This document shows positions 16,987-25,155 of a stretch of DNA of 64,000 bases, piece after piece. The DNA lies in NCBI GenBank assembly GCA_020636075.1, contig JACJYO010000005.1, positions 531,916-595,915 of the forward strand. The letters are read 5' to 3'. The first letter of the stretch is position 1; each line of letters begins with the position of its first letter. This DNA comes from Lewinellaceae bacterium. Its GTDB lineage: Bacteria > Bacteroidota > Bacteroidia > Chitinophagales > Saprospiraceae. A program made the position numbers and the translations under genes. The notes below the pieces were generated by a model. The model searched no databases, was not told where the DNA came from, and saw only the letters and a list, made by a program, of their open reading frames with translations.

Positions 16987-17970
16987 ATGGGCAGGAAAGA
17001 AAAGTTTGTTTACAACATTCACACCCTATCGTACGAGAAAGTCGTAGTCCCCGTAAAAACCAGAATTTGGCAAGCCTTCGGATTTTTTTCCGTAGTATTA
17101 GTTACCTCTTTTGTATTGCTTGCCATCCTGTACGCAAATTTCCCTTCACCGCGTGAACAGGAACTCCTGAGCGAAATCGGGCAAATGGAGCTGAAATACA
17201 ACCAGCTGAATGATCAGTTGGCTACAATGTCTAAAGTGCTCCATAATATTCAGGAACGCGACGCCAACGTACACCGCAGCGTTTTCGGTATGGATCCCAT
17301 TGACGAGGATGTCTGGAACGGTGGTGTTGGTGGCCATGAAGCACACCCGGAACTCTCAGCATTCAAGTACAGCCGCGAAGCCATCCGCACTACAGTCGAG
17401 AAAGTTGATGCCCTGAGTCATCAGCTGACGCTGCAGAGCAAGTCGCTTGATACCTTACAATATCTGGCCAACGATCAGCAAAAAATGCTGGCTTGCATGC
17501 CGAGTATTAAGCCAGTTCGGGAAGATAAATTGCAAAAAAGCATTCATATCCTTTCCGGGTTTGGCTATCGGATTCACCCGATTTATAAGATCAAAAAGTT
17601 CCACGAAGGCGTCGACTTTCCGGCTCGCGTAGGAACAGCTATTCAGTCTACCGGCGACGGCGTCGTTATGGAAGCGGGCTGGCACCATGGTTATGGTAAA
17701 TGTGTGCGGATAAGCCACGGCTATGGCTACGAAACCTGGTATGCACACATGAGCAAAATGGTTGTTACTCGTGGCGATCGGGTTAAGAAAGGTCAGAAAA
17801 TTGGCGAAGTGGGTGATACAGGTACTTCTACTGCGCCCCACCTGCACTACGAATTACATTACAAAGGGAAAAAGATCAATCCGATCAATTTCTGTATGGA
17901 TAATCTTACACCGCAGGAGTATCAGCGAATGGTGAACAGTGCCAACAAGGCCAACCAATCGTTCGACTGA
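16987..17970 (+). CDS. M23 (LytM-type) peptidoglycan endopeptidase, membrane-anchored
   Basis: The 327-residue protein has a short basic N-terminus, one transmembrane helix (about 30-50) and a coiled coil (about 55-95). A helical linker follows, then a C-terminal M23 domain (about 195-305). Zinc ligands are visible in HEGVDF (near 206) and HLHYELH, and the domain begins with SGFGYRIHPIYKIKKFHEG. Members cleave peptide cross-links in the cell wall or activate amidases; with all ligands present an active enzyme is likely. The coiled coil next to the membrane resembles division-linked or elongation-linked LytM proteins. Confidence 0.92.
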   Translation: MGRKEKFVYNIHTLSYEKVVVPVKTRIWQAFGFFSVVLVTSFVLLAILYANFPSPREQELLSEIGQMELKYNQLNDQLATMSKVLHNIQERDANVHRSVFGMDPIDEDVWNGGVGGHEAHPELSAFKYSREAIRTTVEKVDALSHQLTLQSKSLDTLQYLANDQQKMLACMPSIKPVREDKLQKSIHILSGFGYRIHPIYKIKKFHEGVDFPARVGTAIQSTGDGVVMEAGWHHGYGKCVRISHGYGYETWYAHMSKMVVTRGDRVKKGQKIGEVGDTGTSTAPHLHYELHYKGKKINPINFCMDNLTPQEYQRMVNSANKANQSFD

Positions 17971-18010
17971 TGTTCTATTGTATTTAGCAGAACATAATAA
18001 ACAGCATGAT

Positions 18011-18042
18011 GAAGGGAGTCCGGCAATGCCGGGCTCCCTTTT
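18011..18042 (+). terminator. Rho-independent terminator
   Basis: An 11-bp stem with one G-T pair (18014-18024 with 18028-18038) and a 3-nt loop is followed by TTTT. It lies 43 nt after the M23 stop. Confidence 0.85.
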
Positions 18043-18144
18043 CGCTTTCTACGGCACGATGCCAGTAGTTGTGTAAAAAATGGCATATCAAAGGAAGGCT
18101 TTTTTGTTTAGGAATAAAAAATTATTGTTAATCAATAATTTTTT

Positions 18145-18174
18145 TTTGAAAAACAAAAAATGTGTTTAGATTTG
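18145..18174 (+). promoter_or_regulatory. Bacteroidota promoter for the DUF2975/XRE operon
   Basis: TTTG (18145-18148), an 18-nt spacer and TAGATTTG (18167-18174) match both consensus elements. The first start codon is 34 nt downstream, and an A/T-rich tract precedes the -33 element. Confidence 0.7.
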
Positions 18175-18208
18175 TTGTGCAAACTATTGTACCACCAAAC
18201 CTTTTGCC

Positions 18209-18847
18209 ATGAAAAAACCGTTCAATCTCAGCCTTTTAGGTTTATTGCGCTATTTGTTTATGCTGTTGGTCCTATCGGGCACGATCTTGTTTCTGTTGAA
18301 TCTTCAAGGAATATTCAACGGTGAACATATCTGTATCCGGGGGTGGGTAACTATGATCCGCCCTTGGAATGCCATTGAAATCCCGGGTGCCGGGCATGTG
18401 CAGGCTTTAAAAATGTTCAATTTTGGCCAACAAAAGCAGTTTATCATGCTGGAATTTTCCCGATTTGCGGAAGTGCTTTCATTTCCGTATTTGGCCTTTT
18501 TGATATTTGATTGTTTAAGCTGGTTGACGAGTTTGCTGATCCTTTACCAAATGATGTTGTTTTTTAAAAACCTTGAGAGCGGTGCACCCTTCCAGACGTC
18601 GACGATTCACAAGGTTCGGCTTATAGCATTTTTAGTGTTTACCTTCCCGATCCTTCGGTTTTTAACGTCATGGATATTGACAAACATTGTCCGGAAGGTC
18701 CAGGGCGCTTCAGATTTGGTAATTGGAACTACCGTAAATCTTGAGGAAATGCTTATCGGGGCCATATCGGCCATAATTATTTATGCACTGCTTGAAATTT
18801 TTCAACGCGGCCAAACACTACAACAGGAACAAGATCTAACTATTTGA
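18209..18847 (+). CDS. DUF2975 membrane protein
   Basis: The 212-residue protein has four transmembrane segments (about 12-32, 90-118, 130-155, 175-198). It ends with the DUF2975 signature, a final helix followed by EIFQRGQTLQQEQDLTI. DUF2975 proteins nearly always pair with a small XRE-type regulator; here that gene starts 3 nt after the stop. Function is unknown. The pairing suggests a membrane sensor that modulates the cytoplasmic repressor. Confidence 0.85.
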   Translation: MKKPFNLSLLGLLRYLFMLLVLSGTILFLLNLQGIFNGEHICIRGWVTMIRPWNAIEIPGAGHVQALKMFNFGQQKQFIMLEFSRFAEVLSFPYLAFLIFDCLSWLTSLLILYQMMLFFKNLESGAPFQTSTIHKVRLIAFLVFTFPILRFLTSWILTNIVRKVQGASDLVIGTTVNLEEMLIGAISAIIIYALLEIFQRGQTLQQEQDLTI

Positions 18848-18850
18848 GCC

Positions 18851-19072
18851 ATGCCAATAATTGTAAATCTGGATGTTATGATGGCCAAGCGTAAAATGTC
18901 ACTTACAGAGCTCGCTGAAAAGGTGAATATTACTATGGCCAATCTATCTATTCTAAAAACCGGTAAAGCCAAAGCCATTCGCTTTGGAACGCTTGAAGCA
19001 TTATGTCAGATCCTGGACTGCCAACCTGGCGATATTCTGGAATACCAGACAGAACAAACTAAGGCTAATTGA
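18851..19072 (+). CDS. Small XRE-type helix-turn-helix regulator
   Basis: The 73-residue protein is almost entirely one Cro/C1-type helix-turn-helix domain. It shows MSLTELAEKVNITMANLSILKTGK, then FGTLEALCQILDCQPGDILEY, the YozG/HTH_26 pattern. It is predicted to repress or autoregulate its own operon with DUF2975. The 3-nt gap implies translational coupling. Confidence 0.9.
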   Translation: MPIIVNLDVMMAKRKMSLTELAEKVNITMANLSILKTGKAKAIRFGTLEALCQILDCQPGDILEYQTEQTKAN

Positions 19073-19115
19073 TTGGGGCAAACTGAATCTGGGTAGAATT
19101 GTTTATTGTTTGCTA

Positions 19116-20108
19116 ATGGAACACTATCAAGTAATCATCGTCGGCGCCGGGCCGATTGGCCTGGCTTGCGGTATCGAAGCTCAAAAAGCAGGTCTTTCCT
19201 ATGTGATTATTGAAAAAGGAACCTTGGTCAATTCGCTGTACCATTATCCGGCCAACATGACCTTCTTTTCTACTTCTGATAAATTGGAAATCGGTGGCGT
19301 GCCGTTTGTCTCGAATAACGCCAAGCCTACACGCGCCGAAGCGCTGGAATATTACCGGCGGGTAGCCGAAAACTATAATTTACTTATAAATTTCTATGAA
19401 AAAATAGAGGCAATAGCTCCCGATACCGCCGGTGGATACGAGGTGTATTCGGATAAACAAAATTATCGGGCAGCCAATATTATTTTGGCTACAGGTTTTT
19501 ACGACATCGCTAATAAACTGGATATACCCGGAGAGGATTTGCCTAAAGTGACGCATTACTATGCCGAACCGCACCCGTATTATCGCCAGAAAGTCATCAT
19601 TGTGGGTGCAAACAACTCTGCGGTAGATGCGGCACTCGAAACCTGGCGTAAAGGAGCAGAAGTCACTATGGTCATCCGGGAAGCGGAAATTGGCTCACGG
19701 GTAAAATACTGGGTGCGTCCTGATATTGTCAACCGGATAAAAGAAGGCGCCATACAGGCACTTTTCAATTCTACATTGGTTGAAGTCAAACCCAAGTCAG
19801 TGGATATAAAAACGCCGGACGGCTTGGTGACCCTCGAAAATGATTTTGTGATTGCCGCAACAGGCTACCAGCCAAACTTCGAATTTTTGAAAAAAATCGG
19901 AATTGATCTATCCGATGATGGCAAGTTTTACCCCAGTTATAACCCCGAAACGCAGGAGTCGAATCTTCCGGGTTTATATCTGGCCGGTGTGATTTGTGGG
20001 GGCATGGACACACATGTTTGGTTTATTGAAAACTCGCGTGTCCATGCCCAAAGCATCATAACCGAAATTAAGCGTCGATCCGCGCATACTTCGCATTCGC
20101 CTCAATGA
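19116..20108 (+). CDS. YpdA-like FAD/NADPH oxidoreductase, candidate bacillithiol-disulfide reductase
   Basis: The 330-residue protein has an N-terminal FAD site (GAGPIG, 10-15) and a second Rossmann motif for NADPH (VGANNSAVDAALE, near 165). A C-terminal FAD segment, GLYLAGVICGG, follows. The segments NSLYHYPANMTFFSTSDKLEIG and DTHVWFIEN match YpdA/Bdr closely. In Firmicutes YpdA the residue after GGGP is a cysteine (Cys14); here that position is Ile14 and a cysteine occurs at 18. So the fold is clear, but the thiol chemistry may differ. The last 41 nt overlap gyrB on the opposite strand. Confidence 0.85.
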   Translation: MEHYQVIIVGAGPIGLACGIEAQKAGLSYVIIEKGTLVNSLYHYPANMTFFSTSDKLEIGGVPFVSNNAKPTRAEALEYYRRVAENYNLLINFYEKIEAIAPDTAGGYEVYSDKQNYRAANIILATGFYDIANKLDIPGEDLPKVTHYYAEPHPYYRQKVIIVGANNSAVDAALETWRKGAEVTMVIREAEIGSRVKYWVRPDIVNRIKEGAIQALFNSTLVEVKPKSVDIKTPDGLVTLENDFVIAATGYQPNFEFLKKIGIDLSDDGKFYPSYNPETQESNLPGLYLAGVICGGMDTHVWFIENSRVHAQSIITEIKRRSAHTSHSPQ

Positions 20109-22047
20109 ATGCCCGGCGTGGCGGCACCTCGTCGCCCATGAGCATGGCAAACATCCGGTCGGCTTCAGCAGCATCATCGACATTTACCTGCTTCAGGATG
20201 CGGGTCTGCGGGTCCATTGTGGTTTCCCACAATTGTTCCGCATTCATCTCACCCAGACCTTTGTAGCGCTGCACTTTTACGGAGTCGTCGTTTTCCTTGC
20301 CGCCGGAGAATTCAATGGTAGCAGCTTTGCGATCCTTTTCGTTCCAGCAGTAGCGTTGGTTTTTGCCTTTTTTCACCAGATAGAGCGGTGGCTGGGCAAT
20401 GTACACGTGGCCTTTTTCCACCAGTTCGCGCATGTAACGGAAGAAAAAAGTGAGGATAAGGGTTGTGATGTGGCTGCCGTCGATATCGGCGTCACACATG
20501 ATCACAATTTTGTAGTAGCGCAACTTCTCGGTCATCAGTACTCGGTGTCCTTCGTCATTTTCTGCCACGGAAACACCCAGCGCTGTGAAGATATTTTTGA
20601 TCTCCTCGTTTTCGTAAATCTTGTGCTCGAGCGCTTTTTCTACATTCAAAATTTTACCGCGCAAGGGCAGAATTGCCTGAGTGTGCCGGTCGCGACCTTG
20701 TTTTGCCGTACCACCGGCAGAGTCACCCTCGACCAGGAAAATCTCACTTTCATCGGGGTTGCGGCTGGCACAGTCGGCCAGTTTGCCGGGCAAGCCTCCG
20801 CCGGTGAGCGCACCCTTGCGTTGCACCATTTCGCGGGCCTTGCGCGCAGCATTGCGCGCAGTAGCAGCGAGTACGACCTTCTCCACAATCCGTTTGGACT
20901 GTGCGGGGTTTTCTTCCAAAAATATTTTGAGCGCATCACCGACGCAGCGGCTCACGATACCCAGCACTTCTGAGTTACCCAGTTCGCCCTTGGTTTGACC
21001 TTTGAATTGCGGTTCGGGCACTTTTACCGATACCACGGCAGTGAGGCCTTCCATGAAGTCCTCCCCGCTTATAGCGAAGTTGATTTTTTTGAAAAGACCA
21101 TTGTCATCACCGTATTTCTTGAATTCGCGGGTAATAGCCCGGCGAAAACCACTCACGTGCGTACCGCCGTCGCGGGTGCTGATGTTGTTGACAAAGGAAA
21201 TCACATTATCGGAGTAGGACGTGTTGTACGTCAAGGCGACCTCAACATCCACATTTTCTTCATTTGCCGTGATGTAAATCGGCTTTTCAATAAGTTTGGT
21301 TTTGGCCTCGTCGATCCAGAGCACAAACTCCTGCAGGCCACCTTCAGAGTAAAAACTCTCCGTTTTGAAACCGCCATTATCTTTTTCGCGCTCGTCAACG
21401 AGTTCGAGTTTTAGCCCCTTGTTCAGGAAGGATAATTCGCGCAGGCGGTGTGCCAGCACGTCGAATTTGTATTCGTCAGTCTCAAAAATTTCCGGGTCGG
21501 GCAAGAAAGTGACCTTCGTGCCGCGGTCGTCGGTTTTACCGATTTCCCGCACCTCGTATTGCGGCTTTCCGCGCATGTATTCCTGCTCGAAAATCTTGCC
21601 GTCGCGGTGTACCTCCGCACGCAGGCTGACCGAAAGTGCGTTGACGCAGGATACCCCTACACCGTGCAAACCACCGGAAACTTTGTAGGAATCTTTGTCA
21701 AATTTACCACCGGCGTGCAATACCGTCATTACGACCTCCAAAGCTGATTTTTTGAGTTTGGGGTGTATATCCGTTGGAATTCCACGGCCATCGTCCCGCA
21801 CGGTAATGCTGTTATCGGGGTGTATAATTACCCAGATATTTTTACAGTGTCCGGCAAGGTGTTCGTCGATGGAGTTATCCACCACTTCCCACACCAGGTG
21901 GTGCAAACCCTTGGTGTCGGTGCTACCGATATACATGCCCGGGCGCTTGCGCACGGCTTCCAAACCTTCCAGGGCGGTGATGCTACTCGCGCCGTAATCG
22001 GCGTTCTTTTTGGGCTGTTCAGCAGCCGGATCCAATTCTTCTTTCAT
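20068..22047 (-). CDS. gyrB: DNA gyrase subunit B
   Basis: The 659-residue protein has the GHKL ATPase domain (VVDNSIDEHLAGH, DDGRGIPTDIHPK, GGLHGVGVSCVNALS), a transducer domain and a Toprim domain (EIFLVEGDSAGGTAKQGRDR, then CDADIDGSHI). The C-terminus has QRYKGLGEMNAEQLWETTMDP. It supplies the ATPase of the tetramer that introduces negative supercoils. The absence of the long insertion found in proteobacterial GyrB fits the phylum. Its 3' end overlaps the convergent flavoprotein gene. Confidence 0.96.
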   Translation of the reverse strand: MKEELDPAAEQPKKNADYGASSITALEGLEAVRKRPGMYIGSTDTKGLHHLVWEVVDNSIDEHLAGHCKNIWVIIHPDNSITVRDDGRGIPTDIHPKLKKSALEVVMTVLHAGGKFDKDSYKVSGGLHGVGVSCVNALSVSLRAEVHRDGKIFEQEYMRGKPQYEVREIGKTDDRGTKVTFLPDPEIFETDEYKFDVLAHRLRELSFLNKGLKLELVDEREKDNGGFKTESFYSEGGLQEFVLWIDEAKTKLIEKPIYITANEENVDVEVALTYNTSYSDNVISFVNNISTRDGGTHVSGFRRAITREFKKYGDDNGLFKKINFAISGEDFMEGLTAVVSVKVPEPQFKGQTKGELGNSEVLGIVSRCVGDALKIFLEENPAQSKRIVEKVVLAATARNAARKAREMVQRKGALTGGGLPGKLADCASRNPDESEIFLVEGDSAGGTAKQGRDRHTQAILPLRGKILNVEKALEHKIYENEEIKNIFTALGVSVAENDEGHRVLMTEKLRYYKIVIMCDADIDGSHITTLILTFFFRYMRELVEKGHVYIAQPPLYLVKKGKNQRYCWNEKDRKAATIEFSGGKENDDSVKVQRYKGLGEMNAEQLWETTMDPQTRILKQVNVDDAAEADRMFAMLMGDEVPPRRAFIEANAKYARIDA

Positions 22048-22278
22048 AGGGGTGCAAAATTACGAAAAAATGCCTGGTTAAAGGCATGAAAAAGATTACT
22101 TTTTACCCCGGGAAACAATCGGACAAATCATTGAAATTCAGCGCTTTGGGTGGTTCAAGTTTGGAAATATGTAAAACGCATGAAATAATTGAATGCCCCA
22201 GTTGCTTCAAGCAGTTTTTTTATAAAAAATTTGATCTGTTCAAAGCCAATTTTTTATGACCAATTCGTACAAACTCTA

Positions 22279-22848
22279 ATGAAAAAGGCAAGTCAAAAAA
22301 CACAACACCCAGATGCCAGTTACCATTTCCTAACCCAATGGCACTTCCCCAACACCCGTCGGGAGGAGGTGTACCGCATCCTGGAAGACGTCGAACCCCT
22401 GGCCCGATGGTGGCCGTCGGTGTACCTCGATGTGAAAGAGCGCGAAAAAGGCCAGCCTGGCGGGGTAGGCAAAGTGGTGGAGCTATTCACCAAAGGCTGG
22501 TTGCCCTATACGCTGCGCTGGTCGTTCCGCGTTACCCGGGCCGAATTTCCACACGGTTTTGCCCTCGAAGCACTGGGCGATTTTATCGGAACCGGTGTTT
22601 GGGCCTTTGAACAGGAAGGCCCCGACTGTTTAGTCACCTACGACTGGCAAATTTCGGCTGCCAAACCCCTGCTCCGGCGTCTGAGCGGACTGCTACGGGG
22701 TATTTTTTCTGCCAACCACGAATGGGCCATGCGCCAGGGCAAGATCAGCCTGGACCTGGAATTGCGCCGCTATCGGGGTGAACTGAACGTACCGGCACCT
22801 CCGGGACCAACCTGGCCACACAATTGGCTGAATAACAAAATTCTGTAG
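22279..22848 (+). CDS. SRPBCC family protein (polyketide cyclase-like)
   Basis: The 189-residue soluble protein has a START/SRPBCC pattern: YHFLTQWHFPNTRREEVYRIL, then LARWWPSVYLDVKE. A WAFEQEGPDCLVTYDWQISA strand region follows, then a C-terminal helix with WAMRQG. Such proteins bind hydrophobic ligands in a deep pocket; many in this group have no assigned ligand. The ATG at 22279 is chosen because it starts just before the first conserved strand. A pterin dehydratase gene follows after 134 nt. Confidence 0.82.
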   Translation: MKKASQKTQHPDASYHFLTQWHFPNTRREEVYRILEDVEPLARWWPSVYLDVKEREKGQPGGVGKVVELFTKGWLPYTLRWSFRVTRAEFPHGFALEALGDFIGTGVWAFEQEGPDCLVTYDWQISAAKPLLRRLSGLLRGIFSANHEWAMRQGKISLDLELRRYRGELNVPAPPGPTWPHNWLNNKIL

Positions 22849-22982
22849 GTTTTTTGGGTTCCGATTTTCTGAAAACTGACAATTATCCCCAATCACAATA
22901 CAACCGGCCCGACTTTTACTTTTACTTTGCCGCTGGCGGCAATGCGAGCCGACCAATCTGTTCATCGAATTATGCTACCGTT

Positions 22983-23225
22983 ATGTGGAAAGAAGAAAAT
23001 AACAGCCTGCATGCTACTTTTACCTTCAAGGATTTTGCCGAAGCATTTGCCTTTATGACCGAAGTGGCCATTCACGCTGAAAAACAAAATCACCACCCCA
23101 ACTGGAGCAACGTTTGGAACACCGTGCGTTTTGAATTGAATACCCACGACGCCGGAAATACGGTGACCGACCGCGACCGCAAACTGGCCAAAACGATAGA
23201 CCAGGTTTTTCAAAAATATTCCTGA
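22983..23225 (+). CDS. 4a-hydroxytetrahydrobiopterin dehydratase (PCD/DCoH fold)
   Basis: This 80-residue protein is slightly shorter than the usual 95-115 and starts at the region just before the core fold. It has the family signature EKQNHHPNWSNVWNTV, with the paired histidines of the active site, then a C-terminal DRKLAKTIDQV helix. It recycles carbinolamine pterins formed by aromatic amino acid hydroxylases or serves molybdopterin metabolism. No hydroxylase gene is adjacent. The aminotransferase gene starts 48 nt downstream. Confidence 0.9.
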   Translation: MWKEENNSLHATFTFKDFAEAFAFMTEVAIHAEKQNHHPNWSNVWNTVRFELNTHDAGNTVTDRDRKLAKTIDQVFQKYS

Positions 23226-23273
23226 ATTGTACGGCTGCCCCGCCCGGTTGCCCTGAATACTAAATAAGAAATC

Positions 23274-24416
23274 ATGGAAATACAGTCTAAACTCCCGCAC
23301 GTCGGCACCACCATTTTCACAGTCATGTCGGGGCTGGCAAGCCAGGTTGGCGCCATCAATCTTTCCCAGGGTTTTCCCAATTTCAATCCGGAGGATCGCC
23401 TGCAAAAACTGGTCTTCGAGCACATGCAACGCGGTGCTAACCAGTACTCTCCCATGCCCGGTCTGCTGCCCTTGCGTGAGCGGATTGCCGAAAAAATGGA
23501 GCGTTTGTATGGGCAGGTGCTCAATCCGGACACCGACATCACCATAACTGCCGGGGGCACACAGGCAATTTTTAGCGCCATTGCTGCTTTTGTGCATCCT
23601 GGCGACGAGGTGATCCTCATCGAGCCCTGCTACGACTCATACCGCCCTTCGGTCGAAACGGTGGGTGGCGTGGCGGTTCCTTATGCCCTGTCGGCGCCCG
23701 ACTACCGGATCGACTGGAATCAGGTGGGTCAACTCATTACCCCGCGCACCCGGATGCTGTGCATCAACACACCCAACAATCCCACCGGTACCCTATTGCG
23801 CGAGGCCGATATGCTGGCTTTGGCCCGGTTACTAAAAAATACCAATGTGCTTGTTTTGAGCGACGAGGTGTACGAACACATCATTTTCGACGGCGAGCCG
23901 CACGCCTCTGCGCTGCGCTACCCTGAGCTGTACGAACGCAGCTTGTGTATTTATTCCTTCGGAAAAACCTACCATTGCACGGGTTGGAAAACGGGCTATT
24001 GCATTGCGCCACCGGAACTGAGCCGCGAATTTCGCAAGGTTCACCAGTTCAATGTTTTTTCGGCAAACAACCCTTTGCAAGCCGCCTTTGCCGATTATAT
24101 GGCTGAATCGGACGACTATACGGACCTGCCCGCTTTTTATCAGCAAAAACGCGATGTATTCCAACGGGCCATGGCTAAAACGCGGTTCCGCGCAATTCCC
24201 TGCCTGGGCACCTACTTCCAACTATACGATTACTCGGCGATCAGCGATGAACCAGACCTGGATTTTTGCAAACGACTGACCACCGATTTTGGCGTGGCGG
24301 CCATTCCGGTGTCGTCATTTTTCTCCGATCGGAAAGACGACAAAGTGGTGCGTTTTTGTTTTGCAAAAACAAGAGACATGTTGGAAAAAGCGGGGGAATT
24401 GCTGGAGAAGGTGTGA
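23274..24416 (+). CDS. PLP-dependent aminotransferase class I/II, methionine/KAT-like
   Basis: The 380-residue fold-type I enzyme has GAINLSQGFPNF near the start, the NNPTGT loop and YSFGKTYHCTGWKTGY, whose first Lys should bind PLP. These features match the YbdL/methionine aminotransferase and kynurenine aminotransferase group, which prefers methionine and aromatic amino acids. The exact substrate cannot be assigned. It probably shares an operon with the pterin dehydratase, hinting at aromatic amino acid turnover. Confidence 0.88.
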   Translation: MEIQSKLPHVGTTIFTVMSGLASQVGAINLSQGFPNFNPEDRLQKLVFEHMQRGANQYSPMPGLLPLRERIAEKMERLYGQVLNPDTDITITAGGTQAIFSAIAAFVHPGDEVILIEPCYDSYRPSVETVGGVAVPYALSAPDYRIDWNQVGQLITPRTRMLCINTPNNPTGTLLREADMLALARLLKNTNVLVLSDEVYEHIIFDGEPHASALRYPELYERSLCIYSFGKTYHCTGWKTGYCIAPPELSREFRKVHQFNVFSANNPLQAAFADYMAESDDYTDLPAFYQQKRDVFQRAMAKTRFRAIPCLGTYFQLYDYSAISDEPDLDFCKRLTTDFGVAAIPVSSFFSDRKDDKVVRFCFAKTRDMLEKAGELLEKV

Positions 24417-24430
24417 CAGACCAATTTACC

Positions 24431-25057
24431 TTACGCCAAATCGAGTATTTTCTGCATAACGTCAAAATACAATCCCACATGGTAGCCGTCCATCATGGCA
24501 TGGTGGACCTCCACTGATAGCGGCATTAAAAAACGACCGCCCTGCTCGTAATATTTTCCCAATACAATTTTCGGCACCGTATCAGCCACGCCCCAGCGGC
24601 GGGCATGTTTAAAACTCGTGAATGCCACCCAGGGAATCACCGAAACGTGTAGCAGGTCTAAAGCCTCGTCGCGCGGGTCGAGTTGCTGTGCGTTCCGGAG
24701 TGCCGCAATCCGCTGCTGTCCTTCCTGTTCAAAAACCAATGGATTGGGTTGATAATCGAAATAGCAAAACCGGAAAGTATTATCCGACATCAGCACGGTG
24801 GAGCCAACGTGCACCACATCGTACCGGACCAATTGATCGTCGAGCAAACGCAAACGAAAAGCCTCGACATCGTTGGCGGCCTGTACAACGGCATGCAAAC
24901 TGCGGAGAAAAAACGACGCATCTGTCGCTTTGCAACGCGCATGCAGCGCCGTCACATCTACCGGGCCGGTAATGTTGAAAAACGGGTCGTCGTAATTTTT
25001 GAAAAACTCAAATGTTGCGCTGCGGGGCCAGTTGGGCAAATCAATAGTGGAGTACAT
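24431..25057 (-). CDS. CatA-like chloramphenicol acetyltransferase family protein
   Basis: The 208-residue protein matches the trimeric CAT fold. It carries the active-site HHAMMDG near residue 189, with catalytic His, and an N-terminal NWPRSATFEFFKNYDDPFFNITGPVDV segment. Many Bacteroidota CAT-like proteins are chromosomal and have no demonstrated resistance role, so I call only the family. The gene is preceded by an octanucleotide microsatellite (25090-25153) that separates it from the upstream VWA gene on the same strand. The ATG at 25057 is preferred because further upstream the frame only reads through the repeat. Confidence 0.87.
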   Translation of the reverse strand: MYSTIDLPNWPRSATFEFFKNYDDPFFNITGPVDVTALHARCKATDASFFLRSLHAVVQAANDVEAFRLRLLDDQLVRYDVVHVGSTVLMSDNTFRFCYFDYQPNPLVFEQEGQQRIAALRNAQQLDPRDEALDLLHVSVIPWVAFTSFKHARRWGVADTVPKIVLGKYYEQGGRFLMPLSVEVHHAMMDGYHVGLYFDVMQKILDLA

Positions 25058-25089
25058 GGCGTAAAAGAATATTGGGACATTGAAATACA

Positions 25090-25153
25090 AATATCCCAAT
25101 ATCCCAATATCCCAATATCCCAATATCCCAATATCTCAATATCTCAATATCTC
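25090..25153. repeat. Octanucleotide tandem repeat (8 units)
   Basis: Five copies of AATATCCC are followed by three of AATATCTC, 64 nt in all, without interruption. It lies 2 nt from the stop codon of the VWA protein gene and 33 nt upstream of the CAT-like start. Slippage would change the spacing of this leader. In one frame of the minus strand the repeat is open. Confidence 0.97.
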
Positions 25154-25155
25154 AA

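Noticed and set aside
24431..25057. Acquired chloramphenicol resistance gene
   Set aside because: Composition matches the neighbours and no mobile element is nearby; CAT-like chromosomal genes are usual in this phylum.
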